Source of the DNA: Lachnospiraceae bacterium Marseille-Q4251 | GTDB lineage: Bacteria; Bacillota; Clostridia; Lachnospirales; Lachnospiraceae | NCBI GenBank assembly: GCA_018223435.1 | Contig: JAGTTO010000001.1 | Location: forward strand, 3,162,001 to 3,226,000 | Direction of reading: 5' to 3' | DNA length: 64,000 bases | In this document: positions 18,824 through 26,724 of the stretch, one piece after another | Position numbering within the stretch: position 1 is the stretch's first letter | Layout: every line of letters begins with the position of its first letter | The notes under the pieces: generated by a model | What the model was told of the DNA's origin: nothing | The model's input: the letters and a program-made list of their open reading frames with translations, nothing else | The model's database searches: none | Program-made: the position numbers and the translations under genes

Positions 18824-18999
18824 TCTTATGATACCAGTGTCAAAAGGTCAAAAAGCTGTTCGTGCTTGCACGATAAGGCTTTTGAACTTGGGACACGCCA
18901 AATATGAGGTGCAGAACATCCAGTGGATGTTCGTTTTGCACCGACCGAAGCGGAGCGTAGACAGTAGCGATTTACGCAGTAAATCAGCGGATTTCGAAT
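18822..18999. repeat. 178-bp dispersed repeat, copy 1 (within a longer ~260-bp element)
   Basis: Identical, base for base by eye, to the reverse complement of 34888-35065. It holds several hairpins: TCGTGC/GCACGA, GAACATCC/GGATGTTC and TTTAC/GTAAA. Copy 1 continues to about 19082, where an outer inverted repeat closes the element: AGTGTCAAAAGGTC near 18836 and GACCTTTTGACACT near 19065. Its short open frames are shared by both copies only because the DNA is identical. It looks like a non-coding dispersed element inserted just after a stop codon. Confidence 0.85.
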
Positions 19000-19107
19000 A
19001 TTTGGAGGATTGCGGAAGCTGCGTAGCAGCGTAGCAATCCGGGTATCAAATGAGTGTCAAAAGACCTTTTGACACTCATATCATCTTATTCTATAATAAG
19101 AAGACAG

Positions 19108-19141
19108 GCGTCCTGCCGCGAGAGCGGCGGGGCGCTTTTTT
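19108..19141 (+). terminator. Terminator of the pth-mfd-foldase transcript
   Basis: 12-bp stem including G-U pairs (GCGTCCTGCCGC with GCGGCGGGGCGC), GAGA loop, then TTTTTT. It lies beyond the dispersed repeat, so the repeat is probably transcribed. Confidence 0.88.
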
Positions 19142-19144
19142 ATG

Positions 19145-19172
19145 TTGACATTTCGATATAGAATGGTAGAAT
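19145..19172 (+). promoter_or_regulatory. thiT promoter
   Basis: -35 TTGACA (19145-19150), 16-base spacer, -10 TAGAAT (19167-19172), about 30 bases before the TPP riboswitch. Confidence 0.8.
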
Positions 19173-19202
19173 AGGATCGGACATTTAATTTCATATCTTT
19201 GG

Positions 19203-19302
19203 CTAGGGGAGCTGATGCATGATTCATGCGATGGCTGAGACGCGCGGGGAATTTCCGCCGGACCCTCATGACTTGAACCGGGTAATACCGGCGTAAGGAA
19301 GC
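19203..19302 (+). ncRNA. TPP riboswitch (THI element)
   Basis: Carries the conserved parts in order: AGGGGAGC stem strand, GGCTGAGA (pyrimidine-sensor core), ACCCTCATGACTTGAACC, and GGGTAATACCGGCGTAAGGAAGC. It lies 40 nt before thiT. The sequence after it (GGCCCCTCC near 19312-19320) can pair with the 5' GGGGAG strand or with the start region. No T-run terminator is seen, so control is more likely at translation. Binding of thiamine pyrophosphate should lower thiT expression. Confidence 0.95.
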
Positions 19303-19345
19303 ATAAAATGAGGCCCCTCCTGGATAAATCTAAGGAGGTATTTTT

Positions 19346-20008
19346 ATGTCATTTTTCGTAACAATGGTGGATGATTCCTACCAGTTCACTACAGCAGGCT
19401 ATGTAGCCATGATTCTGATTCTGATCGCTGTTTTCGTGGGAGCTGCAGCTCTCGCCCAGAAGGGAAAACAGAAAAAGAGTATGAGTGCCAGGCATCTGGC
19501 CTTCTGTGCCGTATCGGTGGCACTGGCCATGGTGACTTCCATGATCAAGCTCTATTCTTTCCCGTTTGGCGGTTCTATAACCCTGTTCAGTATGCTGTTT
19601 ATCTGCCTGCCGGGCTATTTTTTCGGCGTGGGCACCGGTATTCTGACGGCGGCAGCTTACGGTATTCTTCAGCTCATCATTGAGCCTTATATTTACTTCC
19701 CGATCCAGGTGATCGTGGACTATGTGCTGGCTTTCGGAGCCCTGGGACTTTCCGGTCTCTTCTGCAATGCCAAACACGGCCTCATCAAAGGCTACATCAC
19801 AGGCATCATCGGCCGTTATGTGTTTGCAGTACTTTCCGGCTGGCTGTTCTTTGGTGAGTATGCCTGGGAGGGCTGGAATCCGCTGGCTTATTCCCTGGCC
19901 TATAACGGAGCCTACATCTTTGCAGAAGGTGTGATCACCGTCATCGTCCTGATGATCCCGGCTGTGTCCAAAGCCTTGACTCAGGTAAAAATGCAGGCAA
20001 ACGAATAA
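19346..20008 (+). CDS. thiT: ECF transporter S-component for thiamine (ThiT)
   Basis: 220 residues, about six hydrophobic segments. An extra N-terminal helix (YVAMILILIAVFVGAAALAQKG) precedes the core. The core starts SARHLAFCAVSVALAMVTSMIKLYSFPFGGSITLFSMLFICLPGYFFG, the typical ThiT signature, and continues with YIYFPIQVIVDYVLAFGALGLSG. It binds thiamine and works with a shared EcfA/A'/T module that is not in the window. Strong AAGGAGG site. Control by the TPP riboswitch directly upstream confirms the substrate. Single-gene unit ended by the terminator at 20028. Confidence 0.95.
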   Translation: MSFFVTMVDDSYQFTTAGYVAMILILIAVFVGAAALAQKGKQKKSMSARHLAFCAVSVALAMVTSMIKLYSFPFGGSITLFSMLFICLPGYFFGVGTGILTAAAYGILQLIIEPYIYFPIQVIVDYVLAFGALGLSGLFCNAKHGLIKGYITGIIGRYVFAVLSGWLFFGEYAWEGWNPLAYSLAYNGAYIFAEGVITVIVLMIPAVSKALTQVKMQANE

Positions 20009-20027
20009 GTGAAAAATCTATGTAAAG

Positions 20028-20060
20028 AGAGTTTCGGAAAATTCTTCCGAAGCTCTTTTT
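20028..20060 (+). terminator. Terminator after thiT
   Basis: 12-bp stem AGAGTTTCGGAA (20028-20039) with TTCCGAAGCTCT (20045-20056), one G-U pair, then TTTTT. Confidence 0.88.
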
Positions 20061-20117
20061 CTTTTTACATTTCTAAAATATCTTAACGCGGGCTTAACAG
20101 ACGCGGCGCTTCTCTTT

Positions 20118-20143
20118 TTACAAAGGAGCGGTATCCTTTGTAA
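20118..20143. promoter_or_regulatory. Perfect inverted repeat upstream of the ugpC remnant
   Basis: TTACAAAGGA (20118-20127), 6-base loop GCGGTA, TCCTTTGTAA (20134-20143). No T-run follows. It lies about 40 bases before the remnant's start and could be an operator or a 5'-end hairpin of the message. Confidence 0.45.
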
Positions 20144-20182
20144 CGTTCAAGAATAACTGGAAAAGAAATGCAGGAGGAAGTA

Positions 20183-21427
20183 ATGTCAAGTCTGGCTTTG
20201 CGTAACATATCGAAAATTTATCCCAACAACAACTGTGTCGTGAAAAATTTTAATCTGGAAATCCAGGATCAGGAATTTATTATTTTTGTAGGTCCATCAG
20301 GCTGCGGTAAGTCCACAACGCTCCGGATGATCGCCGGGCTGGAGGAGATCTCCGGCGGCGAGCTCTGGATGGACGGAAAGCTGATGAACTATGTGGAACC
20401 TCAGAAGCGGGAGATGGCTATGGTTTTTCAGAACTATGCCCTCTATCCCCATATGACTGTATACGGAAATATGGCCTACGCGCTGAAAATCCGGAAGGTT
20501 CCGAAAAAAGAGATCGATAAAAGAGTCCACGAGGTGGCAAGAATCCTGGAGATCGAGCATCTTCTGGACCGACGGCCCGGAGAACTTTCCGGAGGACAGC
20601 GCCAGAGAGTGGCGATTGGAAGCGCCATGATCCGTGAGCCGAGAGTTTTTCTCATGGACGAGCCTCTTTCCAACCTGGATGCCAAACTCCGGGTGCAGAT
20701 GCGGGTGGAGATCGCGAAACTCCATGAGCGACTGGGAACCACGATCATCTATGTGACCCATGACCAGACCGAGGCCATGACGCTGGGAACGAGAATCGTC
20801 GTCATGAAAGAGGGCGTCATTCAGCAGGCAGCGGCTCCGGCAGTACTTTACAATAACCCGATCAACCAGTTTGTGGCCGGTTTTATCGGCTCTCCTGCGA
20901 TGAATTTTTTCAAGACCCATCTCTTTGAGCGGGAAGGAAAAAAATACATAACGGTCCGGGACTGGGAGCTGCCCCTCTCTGATAGTCAGAGCTTTCTTCT
21001 GAAAAAAAGAGGCTTTGAAGAGGGAGAGATAAACTTAGGGATCCGGCCGGAGGATTTGCTCAGCACGCTGGAGGCAAAAGAGGCAGCTGTATGGAAATTC
21101 GTAGAGTTCCTGGTTTCTCCGGAATCCCAGGCTTACTGGAACTCCCAGACCGGTTATTTCCCGGTAAATACCAAAGCGCAGGATGAGGACATCTTCAAAG
21201 AGAATATCGCAAAATATCCCCAGTTCCAGATCGCTCTGGATCAGCTTCACGATAGCGCACCCCAGTACGCCGGAGCTCTCTTAAGCGTTTTCCCGGAGGC
21301 AAGACAGATTGTGCAGCAGCAGATCGAAAACATGTTGAACGGTCAGGCCACACCGGAGGAAGCAGCAGCGGAGATGGCATCTCAGATCAACAGTTCCATC
21401 GAAGAATACAACCTGGTAAACGAGTAA
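20183..21427 (+). pseudogene. Chimeric remnant: UgpC-type ABC ATPase fused to the end of a UgpB-type binding protein
   Basis: Start at 20183 is set by AGGAGG at 20172. Residues 1 to ~292 are a MsmK/UgpC-type sugar importer ATPase: Walker [11 protein letters not shown]-loop [12 protein letters not shown], signature LSGGQRQRV, Walker [14 protein letters not shown]-loop VTHDQ, then part of the regulatory C-terminal domain up to LGIRPEDLL. From there on the sequence is the C-terminal ~120 residues of a glycerol-3-phosphate binding protein ([27 protein letters not shown]...[14 protein letters not shown]...[17 protein letters not shown]). A cytoplasmic ATPase joined to an extracellular protein makes no sense as a design. 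The natural reading is an in-frame deletion across ugpC-permeases-ugpB. The ATPase half could still fold. Confidence 0.85.
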
Positions 21428-21453
21428 AAAGTGTTATAACAGAGCTGATACCG

Positions 21454-21482
21454 AATGCCCCGCAGGTTTTGCGGGGCATTTC
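21454..21482 (+). terminator. Terminator-like hairpin after the ugpC::ugpB remnant
   Basis: Perfect 10-bp GC-rich stem AATGCCCCGC (21454-21463) with GCGGGGCATT (21471-21480). The following T-run is short, so termination may be partial. Confidence 0.6.
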
Positions 21483-21501
21483 AAGATTTCTGAAAAAACT
21501 C

Positions 21502-21530
21502 TTTCCATTTTCGGAAAAAAGAAATATAAT
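21502..21530 (+). promoter_or_regulatory. Putative promoter of the GDPD-glp operon, copy 1
   Basis: -35-like TTTCCA (21502-21507), 17-base spacer, perfect -10 TATAAT (21525-21530), 80 bases before the GDPD start. The weak -35 suggests help from an activator. Confidence 0.5.
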
Positions 21531-21609
21531 TTATGCAAAGCATACAAAACATGGATGTTTTAACAGATAAAAATAGAATAACTAACCAAAAGAATGAGGA
21601 GGCAGAACC

Positions 21610-22359
21610 ATGAATACAAAAGTTTGGGCACACAGAGGAGCATCTGGCTACGCACCGGAAAATACACTGGAAGCATTTGAACTGGCAGCAAAACAGAAGG
21701 CCGACGGTGTGGAGCTGGACGTGCAGCTGAGTAAAGACGGAGAATTGGTGGTGATCCATGATGAGATCATCGACCGGGTAACGGACGGTAAGGGAAAAGT
21801 AAAAGATTATACGGTAAGAGAGCTGAAATCCTTCAAAGCCAATCAGACGCATCCGGAATATGCCAATTCCGTGATCCCTACACTGGCAGAGGTGTATGAT
21901 CTTTTAAAACCGACCGGACTAGAGATCAATGTAGAGCTGAAAACAGGTATCTATTTTTATCCGGATATTGAGAAAAAACTGCTGAAACTGGCCCGTGAGA
22001 AAGGAATGGAGGAGAAACTCTGGTATTCTTCCTTTAACCATTACAGCCTGATCCGCATGAAAGAACTGGAGCCGTCTGTACGGACCGGGATCCTTTACGC
22101 AGATGGCATTGTAAATGTCTGGGATTATGCGAAAAAGACGGTAGGCGCAGATGCACTGCATCCGCTTTATTACAATATCCAGTATCCGGGATATCTGGAA
22201 AAGACCAGAGCTCTTGGGCTGAAAACACATGCCTGGACGGTCAACGAAGAGGCAGACATGAAAGCACTTACAAAAGCCGGGATCGAGGCGATCATCACCA
22301 ACTATCCGGACAAAGCAAGAAAAATCATTCAGGAAACAGGAGGAACAGGAAATGTATGA
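21610..22359 (+). CDS. Glycerophosphodiester phosphodiesterase (GDPD family)
   Basis: 249 residues, cytoplasmic (no signal peptide). Cleaves glycerophosphodiesters to glycerol 3-phosphate and an alcohol. TIM-barrel GDPD signatures: AHRGASGYAPENTLEAFELA, DGVELDVQLSKDGELVVIHDE (metal and catalytic His), INVELKTG, HAWTVNEEADM, and GIEAIITNYPD. AGGAGG ribosome site. It follows the remnant of a ugp importer and overlaps the GlpA-like gene by 8 nt, so its product glycerol 3-phosphate is probably handed to the next three genes. Confidence 0.93.
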   Translation: MNTKVWAHRGASGYAPENTLEAFELAAKQKADGVELDVQLSKDGELVVIHDEIIDRVTDGKGKVKDYTVRELKSFKANQTHPEYANSVIPTLAEVYDLLKPTGLEINVELKTGIYFYPDIEKKLLKLAREKGMEEKLWYSSFNHYSLIRMKELEPSVRTGILYADGIVNVWDYAKKTVGADALHPLYYNIQYPGYLEKTRALGLKTHAWTVNEEADMKALTKAGIEAIITNYPDKARKIIQETGGTGNV

Positions 22360-23794
22360 TGTACTGATCATTGGCGGGGGTGTGACAGGCTCGGCGATCG
22401 CAAGAGAGCTTTCCCGCTATGATTTGAAGACTGCCCTGTTTGAAAAGGGGGAGGACGTCTGTTCTGGCACCTCCAAGGCAAACAGCGGCATCGCCCATGC
22501 AGGCTTCGATGCGGCGCCGGGGAGCCTGAAGGCGAAAATGAACATCCGGGGAAGCCAGATGATGGAAGAGCTTTCCCGGAAGCTGGATTTTCCCTATAAG
22601 AGAAACGGTTCTCTGGTGCTCTGCTTTGACGAGAAGGACCGCCCCCGTCTGGAAAAGCTCCTGCAGCAGGGAAAAGAAAACGGCGTAGAAGGGCTGGAAA
22701 TCCTGGAGAAAAAGGAACTTCTGGCGTTGGAACCCGCCCTTTCGGAAGAGGTGGTCTGCGCCCTTCATGCGCCGACCGGAGGCATCGTCTGTCCCTTTAA
22801 GCTGACGATCGCCCTGGCGGAAAATGCAGCGGTGAACGGCGTGGAGTTCCATCTGAATGAGGGCGTAAAGCGTGTGCAGCCCGGAACAGTGGAAGGCTAT
22901 ACCGTGGAGACCGGGAAGGGAACTTACGAGACCCGGATCGTGGTAAATGCCGCCGGACTTTACGGCGATGAGATCCACAATCAGGTCAGCGGGGAGAAGC
23001 TTCATATCACCCCGAGAAAAGGGGAATACTGCCTGATGGACAAAAAAATAGGCCAGCTGGTCTCCCATACGATTTTCCAGATGCCGACGGCCATGGGAAA
23101 AGGCGTGCTGGTGACGCCGACGGTTCACGGAAACCTGATGGTGGGGCCGACGGCCACAGATATTTCCGACAAAGAAGGGGTGGACACCACGGCAGAAGGC
23201 CTCGACGAAGTGCTGAAAAAGGCGGCTCTCAGCGTGAAGAGCCTGCCGCGGGGCGTGACGATCACCTCCTTTGCGGGACTTCGGGCTCATGAGGATCACG
23301 ATGATTTCATCCTGGGCGAGGTAAAAGATGCCCCGGGCTTCTTTGATGCGGTGGGCATCGAGTCGCCGGGCCTTACCAGCGCCCCGGCCATCGGAGAGTG
23401 GATGGCGGAAAAGATCGTGGAGAAGCTCCGGAAGACACAGAAGGTAGATGAGAAGAAAGATTTCCAGGAGACAAGGAAGGATATTCCGAATATTGCTTCC
23501 ATGGACCAGGCGGAGGCAGCAGCCCTGATTGCGGAGAATCCTGCTTACGGAACGATCATCTGCCGCTGTGAGAAAGTCACAGAGGGAGAGATCATCGACG
23601 CGATCCGGCGGCCTCTGGGAGCCCGTTCCCTGGATGGAATCAAGCGGCGGACCAGGGCGGGTATGGGACGTTGTCAGGCAGGATTCTGCTCTACGAAGGT
23701 CATGGACATTCTGGCAAGGGAGCTGGGGATTCCTCTGGAGGAAGTCACGAAAGCAGGCGGCGCGTCCAGGATGCTGACAGGAGGTGAGAGATGA
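22352..23794 (+). CDS. GlpA-like FAD-dependent glycerol-3-phosphate dehydrogenase subunit, copy 1
   Basis: 480 residues. The N-terminal FAD Rossmann motif VLIIGGGVTGSAIARELSRY opens a DAO-type oxidase domain, with NSGIAHAGFD and FAGLRAHEDHDDFILG as FAD/substrate signatures. The C-terminal BFD-like [2Fe-2S] domain has CRCEKVTEGEI and RAGMGRCQAGFC. This is the arrangement of anaerobic glycerol-3-phosphate dehydrogenase GlpA. It overlaps the GDPD gene by 8 nt and the next gene by one base, a tight operon. It is closely similar to the gene at 31654, with a 317-bp stretch (23234-23550) that differs at a single base. Confidence 0.9.
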   Translation: MYDVLIIGGGVTGSAIARELSRYDLKTALFEKGEDVCSGTSKANSGIAHAGFDAAPGSLKAKMNIRGSQMMEELSRKLDFPYKRNGSLVLCFDEKDRPRLEKLLQQGKENGVEGLEILEKKELLALEPALSEEVVCALHAPTGGIVCPFKLTIALAENAAVNGVEFHLNEGVKRVQPGTVEGYTVETGKGTYETRIVVNAAGLYGDEIHNQVSGEKLHITPRKGEYCLMDKKIGQLVSHTIFQMPTAMGKGVLVTPTVHGNLMVGPTATDISDKEGVDTTAEGLDEVLKKAALSVKSLPRGVTITSFAGLRAHEDHDDFILGEVKDAPGFFDAVGIESPGLTSAPAIGEWMAEKIVEKLRKTQKVDEKKDFQETRKDIPNIASMDQAEAAALIAENPAYGTIICRCEKVTEGEIIDAIRRPLGARSLDGIKRRTRAGMGRCQAGFCSTKVMDILARELGIPLEEVTKAGGASRMLTGGER

Positions 23795-25155
23795 TGGCAG
23801 AAGGCAGAAAAAGTATGGAGACGGAACTGGCCATTATCGGCGGCGGTCCGGCAGGGTTGGCGGCAGCTCTGGCAGCGAGGGAAGCAGGCGTGGAGGATAT
23901 CCTGATTCTGGAGCGGGATTCCGTTCTCGGCGGTATCTTAAATCAGTGTATTCACAATGGCTTTGGTTTGCACACGTTTCATGAGGAGCTCACGGGACCG
24001 GAGTACGCCTACCGGTTTATCGAGCAGGTGGAGGAGGTGAAAATCCCTTACCTCACCGACACGATGGTAGTGGATCTCGAGGAGGAAGAGGGAGAAAAAT
24101 ACATCACGGCCATGAACAGCAGGGATGGTCTTCTGACGATTCGGGCGAAAGCGATCATTCTCGCCATGGGCTGCCGGGAGCGGCCGAGGGGAGCCTTAAA
24201 TATCCCCGGTTTCCGACCGGCAGGCGTCTATTCCGCAGGAACGGCCCAGCGTCTCGTGAACATCGAGGGAAAGATGCCCGGTAAGGATGTGGTGATCTTA
24301 GGCTCCGGTGATATCGGCCTGATTATGGCCCGCCGGATGACCCTCGAAGGGGCGAAAGTCCATACGGTGGCGGAGATTATGCCCTACTCCGGCGGCCTGA
24401 AACGGAACATTGTCCAGTGCCTGGATGATTTCGGCATTCCATTGAAGCTCTCTACCACCGTGGTGAAGATCCACGGAAAAGAGCGGGTGGAAGGCGTGAC
24501 TCTGGCAAAGGTGGACGGTCATATGAAGCCTATCCCGGGCACCGAGGAGTATATCCCCTGTGATACGCTGCTTCTCTCGGTAGGTCTTCTTCCGGAGAAT
24601 GAACTGACCGAGGAACTGGGGGCGAAAATGTCGTCTGTGACCAGAGGGCCATTAGTAAATGAGAGTATGGAGACCAGCCTCTCAGGCGTTTTTGCCTGCG
24701 GAAACGTGCTCCATGTCCACGATCTAGTGGATTTCGTGAGCCAGGAGGCAGCGCTGGCAGGAAAGGCTGCGGCGGAGTGGCTGAAAGAGAATAGGGATAA
24801 AGTCACAGAAGCAGATGTGATTTTGGAGCAGGCAGAGGTGAAAGCTGAGATTTCCGGCGCTGCAGCAGACACAAAACGTCCCGCCATCACCGTCGAGACC
24901 GGCGCTCACGTCCGCTACACCGTCCCCTCAAAGATCCGTCCGGACAAAGCCGGTGAAGAAACGCTGATCCGCTTCCGCGTGGACAACGTCCTGAAAGACC
25001 ACTATCTTTGCGTCTCCTACGACGGCGGGCTCATCTCCCATAAGAAAAAGCGTATCATGGCTCCCGGCGAGATGGAGCAGGTAGTCATCAGACACAGCGA
25101 CCTGGACCAGTATCCGGATCTGGCCCGGATCACTGTACACATCGAAGCAGAATAG
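23794..25155 (+). CDS. GlpB-like FAD/NAD(P)-dependent oxidoreductase, copy 1
   Basis: 453 residues from the ATG at 23794 (chosen by comparison with copy 2; an ATG at 23791 is also possible). N-terminal FAD motif LAIIGGGPAGLAAALAAREAG, second nucleotide-binding motif VVILGSGDIGLIMARRMTLEGA, and a C-terminal FAD signature VFACGNVLHVHDLVDFVSQEAALAGKAAAEW. CGNVLHV and MGCRERPRG are typical of the pyridine nucleotide-disulfide-like partner of GlpA in Clostridia. Probably carries electrons from glycerol 3-phosphate oxidation to an acceptor. Middle gene of the GlpA-like/oxidoreductase/DUF1667 operon. Confidence 0.9.
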   Translation: MAEGRKSMETELAIIGGGPAGLAAALAAREAGVEDILILERDSVLGGILNQCIHNGFGLHTFHEELTGPEYAYRFIEQVEEVKIPYLTDTMVVDLEEEEGEKYITAMNSRDGLLTIRAKAIILAMGCRERPRGALNIPGFRPAGVYSAGTAQRLVNIEGKMPGKDVVILGSGDIGLIMARRMTLEGAKVHTVAEIMPYSGGLKRNIVQCLDDFGIPLKLSTTVVKIHGKERVEGVTLAKVDGHMKPIPGTEEYIPCDTLLLSVGLLPENELTEELGAKMSSVTRGPLVNESMETSLSGVFACGNVLHVHDLVDFVSQEAALAGKAAAEWLKENRDKVTEADVILEQAEVKAEISGAAADTKRPAITVETGAHVRYTVPSKIRPDKAGEETLIRFRVDNVLKDHYLCVSYDGGLISHKKKRIMAPGEMEQVVIRHSDLDQYPDLARITVHIEAE

Positions 25156-25167
25156 GAGGGGGAGAAG

Positions 25168-25533
25168 ATGGAAAAAAGAGAATTAACCTGTATCGGCTGC
25201 CCCATGGGCTGTGCCCTGACGGTGAGCCTGGAGGCGGGAAAGGTCGTTTCCGTGGAAGGCTACACCTGCAAGCGGGGCCGTGACTACGGCGAAAAAGAAT
25301 GTACGAATCCCATGCGGACCGTGACCAGCAGCGTTCCGGTAACAGGCGGCGCCATTGCGATGGTTTCCGTCAAGACCGCCTCCGACATTCCCAAGGGAAA
25401 GATTCAGGAATGCATGGAAGCCATTCACACTGCCACAGCCCAGGCCCCGGTTCACCTCGGGGATGTCATCCTTACAAACATAGCGGATACGGGCGTAAAT
25501 CTGATTGCGACGAAGGCGGTAGGAAGAAGGTAG
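25168..25533 (+). CDS. DUF1667 Cys-rich protein, copy 1
   Basis: 121 residues. Begins with a CIGCPMGCAL motif, followed by GYTCKRGRDYGEKECTNPMRTVTSSV: four or more conserved Cys that could bind an iron-sulfur cluster or zinc. DUF1667 proteins regularly accompany GlpA-like and FAD oxidoreductase genes in Clostridia and probably serve as the small third subunit, in the place of GlpC. AGGAGGGGG ribosome site, 12 nt after the previous gene. The AraC-type gene lies convergent only 15 nt away with no obvious terminator between them. Confidence 0.9.
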   Translation: MEKRELTCIGCPMGCALTVSLEAGKVVSVEGYTCKRGRDYGEKECTNPMRTVTSSVPVTGGAIAMVSVKTASDIPKGKIQECMEAIHTATAQAPVHLGDVILTNIADTGVNLIATKAVGRR

Positions 25534-25548
25534 GAAAGATAACCGGTT

Positions 25549-26403
25549 TTACTCTTCTTTTGCATGAAAAGAACGGTCAGAAAGTGCTTTCTGGCGGTAA
25601 AGAGAAGGAGAGAGACCGGTTTTCTTTTTGAAAGCCATAGAAAAATATTGTTCTGAGAGATATCCGCAATAATAAGCAATATCAGCACAGGAAAAATCAG
25701 AGTTCGTTAGAAAATAACGGGCTCTTTTTAATTTCAGATCTGTGAGATATTCCTGAATGGTGACGCCTGTGATCTCTTTAAAAATGCGATAAAGATAGGT
25801 GCGTTCCAGACCGACAGCATCGGAAATGCTTTGCACGGAAATATTCTTGAAATAAGAATTTTCAATCAGAGAAACCGCCTGGCTTACATAATATTCTTTT
25901 CTGGATAACGGTTTGATGTTCTGGTTGTATTGCATCAGTCTGGAGCAGAGAGAATAAAATTGTCCAAGAGCAAAATAGCTGTCAGAGATAGAAGCGGTGT
26001 TTAAATCGATGAGAGGCTTTAGGATATTGGCAAGCTCTATTGTCGATTCATAATGAAGGATGGGAATCTGGTAAGTAATGTTACATAACTGCATAATTTC
26101 CAGAGCATCCCTTCCATCGAACCCAACCCAATAATAGACCCATGGATCCTGAGAATCAGACTGATAGCAGATGGGAACATGAGGAAAGAGAACGAAACAG
26201 TCATTTTTTTGCAGATGATAGGTCTGTTCACGCAGCTGATAAGTTCCTTTGCCTGATACAATGATATGCAGGACAAAGTGGTCAACTACCTTTTGCGCAG
26301 AATAATGTCCATGCAGAGTTTCATGGTAACCGCAGTCCAGAATCGTGATGGTTTCCTTTGTAGATGGATTGGAACGGAAATAACTGATTTTTTTAACTGT
26401 CAT
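25549..26403 (-). CDS. AraC-family transcriptional regulator
   Basis: 284 residues from the ATG at 26403 (AAAGGAAT upstream; an earlier in-frame Met lacks a site). N-terminal cupin sugar-sensing domain (HFVLHIIVSGKGTYQLREQTYHLQKNDCFVLFPHVP, then WVYYWVGFDG). C-terminal double helix-turn-helix (AVSLIENSYFKNISVQSISDAVGLERTYLYRIFKEITGVTIQEYL...ARYFLTNSDFSCADIAYYCGYLSEQYFSMAFKKKTGLSP). It is divergent from the metallo-hydrolase/ABC operon, so it most likely controls that operon and perhaps itself. Paired direct repeats lie in the gap just upstream. Confidence 0.93.
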   Translation of the reverse strand: MTVKKISYFRSNPSTKETITILDCGYHETLHGHYSAQKVVDHFVLHIIVSGKGTYQLREQTYHLQKNDCFVLFPHVPICYQSDSQDPWVYYWVGFDGRDALEIMQLCNITYQIPILHYESTIELANILKPLIDLNTASISDSYFALGQFYSLCSRLMQYNQNIKPLSRKEYYVSQAVSLIENSYFKNISVQSISDAVGLERTYLYRIFKEITGVTIQEYLTDLKLKRARYFLTNSDFSCADIAYYCGYLSEQYFSMAFKKKTGLSPSLYRQKALSDRSFHAKEE

Positions 26404-26464
26404 GAGAATTCCTTTCAAACAAAATTCCAATGTAGCTGTTATGCAGACTTCTGTCTGGTCATAG

Positions 26465-26496
26465 AACAACAAAATATGAAATAGTAACAACAAAAT
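26465..26496. promoter_or_regulatory. Direct repeats spaced by two helical turns, candidate AraC-type operator
   Basis: AACAACAAAAT occurs at 26465-26475 and again at 26486-26496, exactly 21 bases apart, each preceded by ATAG or ATAGT. A -10-like TATAAA (26523-26528) lies just downstream on the + strand. This spacing is typical of AraC-family binding sites next to a promoter. The remaining gap to 26724 is AT-rich with no other feature seen. Confidence 0.5.
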
Positions 26497-26724
26497 TCTC
26501 TTTTCATTTTAGCAGAATATGGTATAAATAACAATATAGAAAGATAAAACAGCCGGAGAAATACATCAAAAGTAACGAAGGAAAAATAGAAAAAAGATAA
26601 ACAAAAGAAAAAACAGACAAAAAACAGGTATATTTTCTAAACACGGATAAAAATGTTTATGACAACATTTTATGTAATTTCTCTGAAACTTTTCAAATAT
26701 AAGATAACGGATGTGGTGACAGAT

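Noticed and set aside
18828..19034. 68-residue frame in the dispersed repeat (also part of a 197-residue minus frame at 34595-35188)
   Set aside because: Shared between copies only because the 178-bp DNA is identical; no ribosome site, and the frame runs into different sequence at each copy. The hairpins point to a non-coding element.
20183..21427. Natural ATPase-binding protein fusion
   Set aside because: The ATPase works in the cytoplasm and the binding-protein part outside; the second part is only a C-terminal fragment. A deletion fusion is the simpler reading.
22325..23299. 324-residue minus-strand frame, with a similar one at 31693-32613
   Set aside because: Both are antisense shadows of the two paralogous GlpA-like genes; their similarity only reflects similarity of the real genes.
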